Assembly (NCBI GenBank): GCA_963827595.1
Contig: CAWHBT010000010.1
Coordinates: 124,001 to 188,000 of the forward strand
DNA length: 64,000 nt
DNA from: DATEDA01 sp963827595
GTDB lineage: Bacteria > Pseudomonadota > Gammaproteobacteria > Burkholderiales > SG8-39
Reading direction: 5' to 3'
Shown here: positions 62,324 through 64,000 of the stretch, one piece after another
Layout: the number at the start of each line of letters is the position of its first letter
How positions within the stretch are numbered: position 1 is the stretch's first letter
Notes under the pieces: model-generated
The model's database searches: none
Seen by the model: only the letters and a program-made list of their open reading frames with translations
Told to the model about the DNA's origin: nothing
Made by a program: the position numbers and the translations under genes

Positions 62324-64000
62324 ATGGACCGACTGAGCACCCAGCAAGCGGCGACGATGCCGATCGAGTTCAAGCTGAACGGCCAGACGGTCGTCGGCCG
62401 CGCCGACGAGCTGATCATCGAGACGGCGCGGCGCCACGGGGTGGCGATCCCGCACCTCTGCTACCGCAGGGGGCTCCGCCCGGACGGGAACTGTCGCGCG
62501 TGCGTGGTCGAGATCAAGGGCGAGCGCGTACTCGCCCCATCGTGCTGCCGCTATCCGTCCGACGGCATGGACGTGACGACCAACAGCGCGCGGGCGCTCG
62601 CGTCCCAGAAGCTGGTGCTCGAGCTCCTGCTCGCGGACATGCCCGAGCGCCGTTACACGCGGGACAACAAGGTCGACGCCTGGGCGAAGCGCCTCGACGT
62701 CGGCCGGCCGCGGTTCCCGGCGCGGCACCAGCCGCGGGCCGACCTCTCGCACCCGGCGATCGCCGTCAACCTCGACGCGTGCATCCAGTGCACGCGCTGC
62801 GTGCGCGCCTGCCGCGAGGAGCAGGTGAACGACGTCATCGGCTACGCGTTCCGCGGCGAGCACTCGAAGATCGTCTTCGATCTCGACGACCCCATGGGCG
62901 CGTCGACCTGCGTCGCGTGCGGGGAGTGTGTCCAGGTCTGCCCGACCGGGGCGCTCATGCCGGCACGCGAGGTCGGGCTCGTGAAGGCGGACAAGACCGT
63001 CGACTCGGTCTGCCCGTACTGCGGCGTCGGGTGCCTGCTCACCTACCACATCAAGGACAACCGGATCCTTCACGTGCAAGGCAAGGACGGTCCGGCGAAC
63101 CAGAACCGGCTGTGCGTCAAGGGCCGCTACGGGTTCGACTACGTGCATCACCGGCAACGCCTGACGAAGCCCCTCATCCGCCGGGCCGGCGTGCCGAAGA
63201 CGAAGGACTTCGTCGTCGACCCCGACCGGTGGCAGGAGGCGTTCCGCGAGGCGACGTGGGAAGAGGCGCTGGAGCTCGCGGCGAAGGGCCTGCGCGAGAT
63301 CCGTGACCGGGACGGGAAGCGGGCGCTCGCCGGCTTCGGCTCGGCGAAGGGCACGAACGAAGAGGCGTACCTCTTCCAGAAGCTCGTGCGCACCGGTTTC
63401 GGCTCGAACAACGTCGACCACTGCACGCGCCTCTGCCACGCCTCGAGCGTCGCCGCGCTGATGGAGGGGATCAACTCCGGTGCGGTGTCGAACCAGGTGC
63501 GCGACGTGCTGAAGGCGGAAGTGATCTTCCTGATCGGCGCCAACCCGACGAGCAATCATCCGGTGGCCGCGACGTGGATGAAGAACGCCGCCAAGCGCGG
63601 CGTGAAGCTGATCGTCGCCGACCCGCGGCGCAGCGACCTCGCGCGGCTCGCGACCCACTTCCTGCAGTTCAACGCCGACACCGACGTCGCGCTGCTCAAC
63701 GCGATGCTGTACACGATCGTCGAGGAGGGATTGGTCAACGAAGCGTTCGTGCGCGACCGCACGAGCGGCTTCGAGGCGCTGCGGGAAAGCGTCAAGAAGT
63801 ACTCGCCCGAAGCGATGGCGCCGATCTGCGGCATCCCGGCGCCGACGATCCGCGAGGTGGCGCGCCTCTACGCGACATCGAAGGGCTCGATGATTCTCTG
63901 GGGCATGGGCATCTCGCAGCACGTGCACGGGACCGACAACGCGCGCTGCCTGATCGCGCTCACCCTCGCCACCGGCCAGATCGGCCGGCCGGGCACCGGC
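62324..64000 (+). CDS. Formate dehydrogenase catalytic subunit, C-terminus cut off by window edge
   Basis: The frame is open for 559 codons to the window end. The N-terminus is a NuoG-like [2Fe-2S] domain (CYRRG, NCRACVVE, about 45-75). Two [4Fe-4S] sites follow at C153 (CIQCTRCVRAC) and C196 (CVACGECVQVC), then the site at C230 (CPYCGVGC) of the Mo/W-bis-MGD domain. DHCTRLCH gives C371 at the place of the metal-bound Cys/selenocysteine, so this is a Cys enzyme. With the preceding subunit it oxidises formate to CO2 and reduces NAD+. The rest, including any FdsC/FdsD maturation genes, lies outside the window. Confidence 0.92.
   Translation, partial: MDRLSTQQAATMPIEFKLNGQTVVGRADELIIETARRHGVAIPHLCYRRGLRPDGNCRACVVEIKGERVLAPSCCRYPSDGMDVTTNSARALASQKLVLELLLADMPERRYTRDNKVDAWAKRLDVGRPRFPARHQPRADLSHPAIAVNLDACIQCTRCVRACREEQVNDVIGYAFRGEHSKIVFDLDDPMGASTCVACGECVQVCPTGALMPAREVGLVKADKTVDSVCPYCGVGCLLTYHIKDNRILHVQGKDGPANQNRLCVKGRYGFDYVHHRQRLTKPLIRRAGVPKTKDFVVDPDRWQEAFREATWEEALELAAKGLREIRDRDGKRALAGFGSAKGTNEEAYLFQKLVRTGFGSNNVDHCTRLCHASSVAALMEGINSGAVSNQVRDVLKAEVIFLIGANPTSNHPVAATWMKNAAKRGVKLIVADPRRSDLARLATHFLQFNADTDVALLNAMLYTIVEEGLVNEAFVRDRTSGFEALRESVKKYSPEAMAPICGIPAPTIREVARLYATSKGSMILWGMGISQHVHGTDNARCLIALTLATGQIGRPGTG

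Overview
This is a 64 kb, strongly GC-rich chromosomal window packed almost end to end with housekeeping and catabolic genes. Several things point to a betaproteobacterium, probably of Burkholderiales or related orders: the rsmI / LppC / yraN / SIS / BON-lipoprotein cluster, the glnE | yhdP-nitrilase-tldD cluster, DUF2889-sucC-sucD, waaF / zinc-finger / ilvE, and two Bug-type (tripartite tricarboxylate) solute-binding proteins. This is inferred from gene order and protein families only. I see no tRNA, rRNA, CRISPR array, prophage or insertion sequence. The one non-coding RNA gene is RNase P RNA (rnpB).

Layout. 1-2250: a truncated DUF6607-like exported protein, then an iron block. In it hemP plus a small ORF diverge from bfd, with a Fur-like box on each side, and bfr follows. 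2284-7414: a run of + strand genes (M81 peptidase, coaX, birA, SPOR protein, PaiB-like protein, GNAT). 7411-14662: rfaE2, a glutathione peroxidase, the envelope cluster read on the minus strand (LppC, YraN, a periplasmic HIRAN protein, a SIS protein, a BON lipoprotein), then rsmI, a frameshifted pyrC and DUF3025. 14792-15891: a membrane protein and rnpB.

16038-27644 is the most coherent system. A probable sigma-54 promoter with an NtrC-like site precedes urtABCDE (urea ABC transporter), ureDABCEFG (urease and maturation proteins) and a NiCoT nickel permease. All lie on one strand, mostly with ATGA overlaps or gaps of a few bases. Urea import, hydrolysis, and nickel supply and insertion are thus encoded as one nitrogen-scavenging unit.

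27672-36287: cupin, waaF, zinc-finger protein, ilvE, an Ldh-type oxidoreductase, a Rieske dioxygenase alpha/beta pair with a Bug protein, a divergent LysR regulator and a second Bug protein (probably uptake and ring oxidation of an aromatic acid). 36284-45394: glnE, yhdP, a nitrilase-family amidase, tldD. 45525-52912: serine hydrolase, a secreted PQQ-type beta-propeller dehydrogenase with a dihaem cytochrome c, a small Cys-rich protein, an EF-G-like paralogue lacking the catalytic His, a half-size permease and a tartrate/D-malate dehydrogenase. 53193-64000: a cellulose-synthase-like glycosyltransferase with an intact PilZ domain, glpK, DUF2889-sucCD, an exported alpha/beta hydrolase, and an NAD-type formate dehydrogenase (NuoE-NuoF fusion subunit and the start of the catalytic subunit) behind an FNR/CRP-type palindrome.

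Four conserved genes (pyrC, ureD, glnE, yhdP) are each broken by a single net +1 shift while the rest of the protein is intact. Consensus errors are the simplest explanation. Four convergent gene pairs share exactly four bases at their stop codons.
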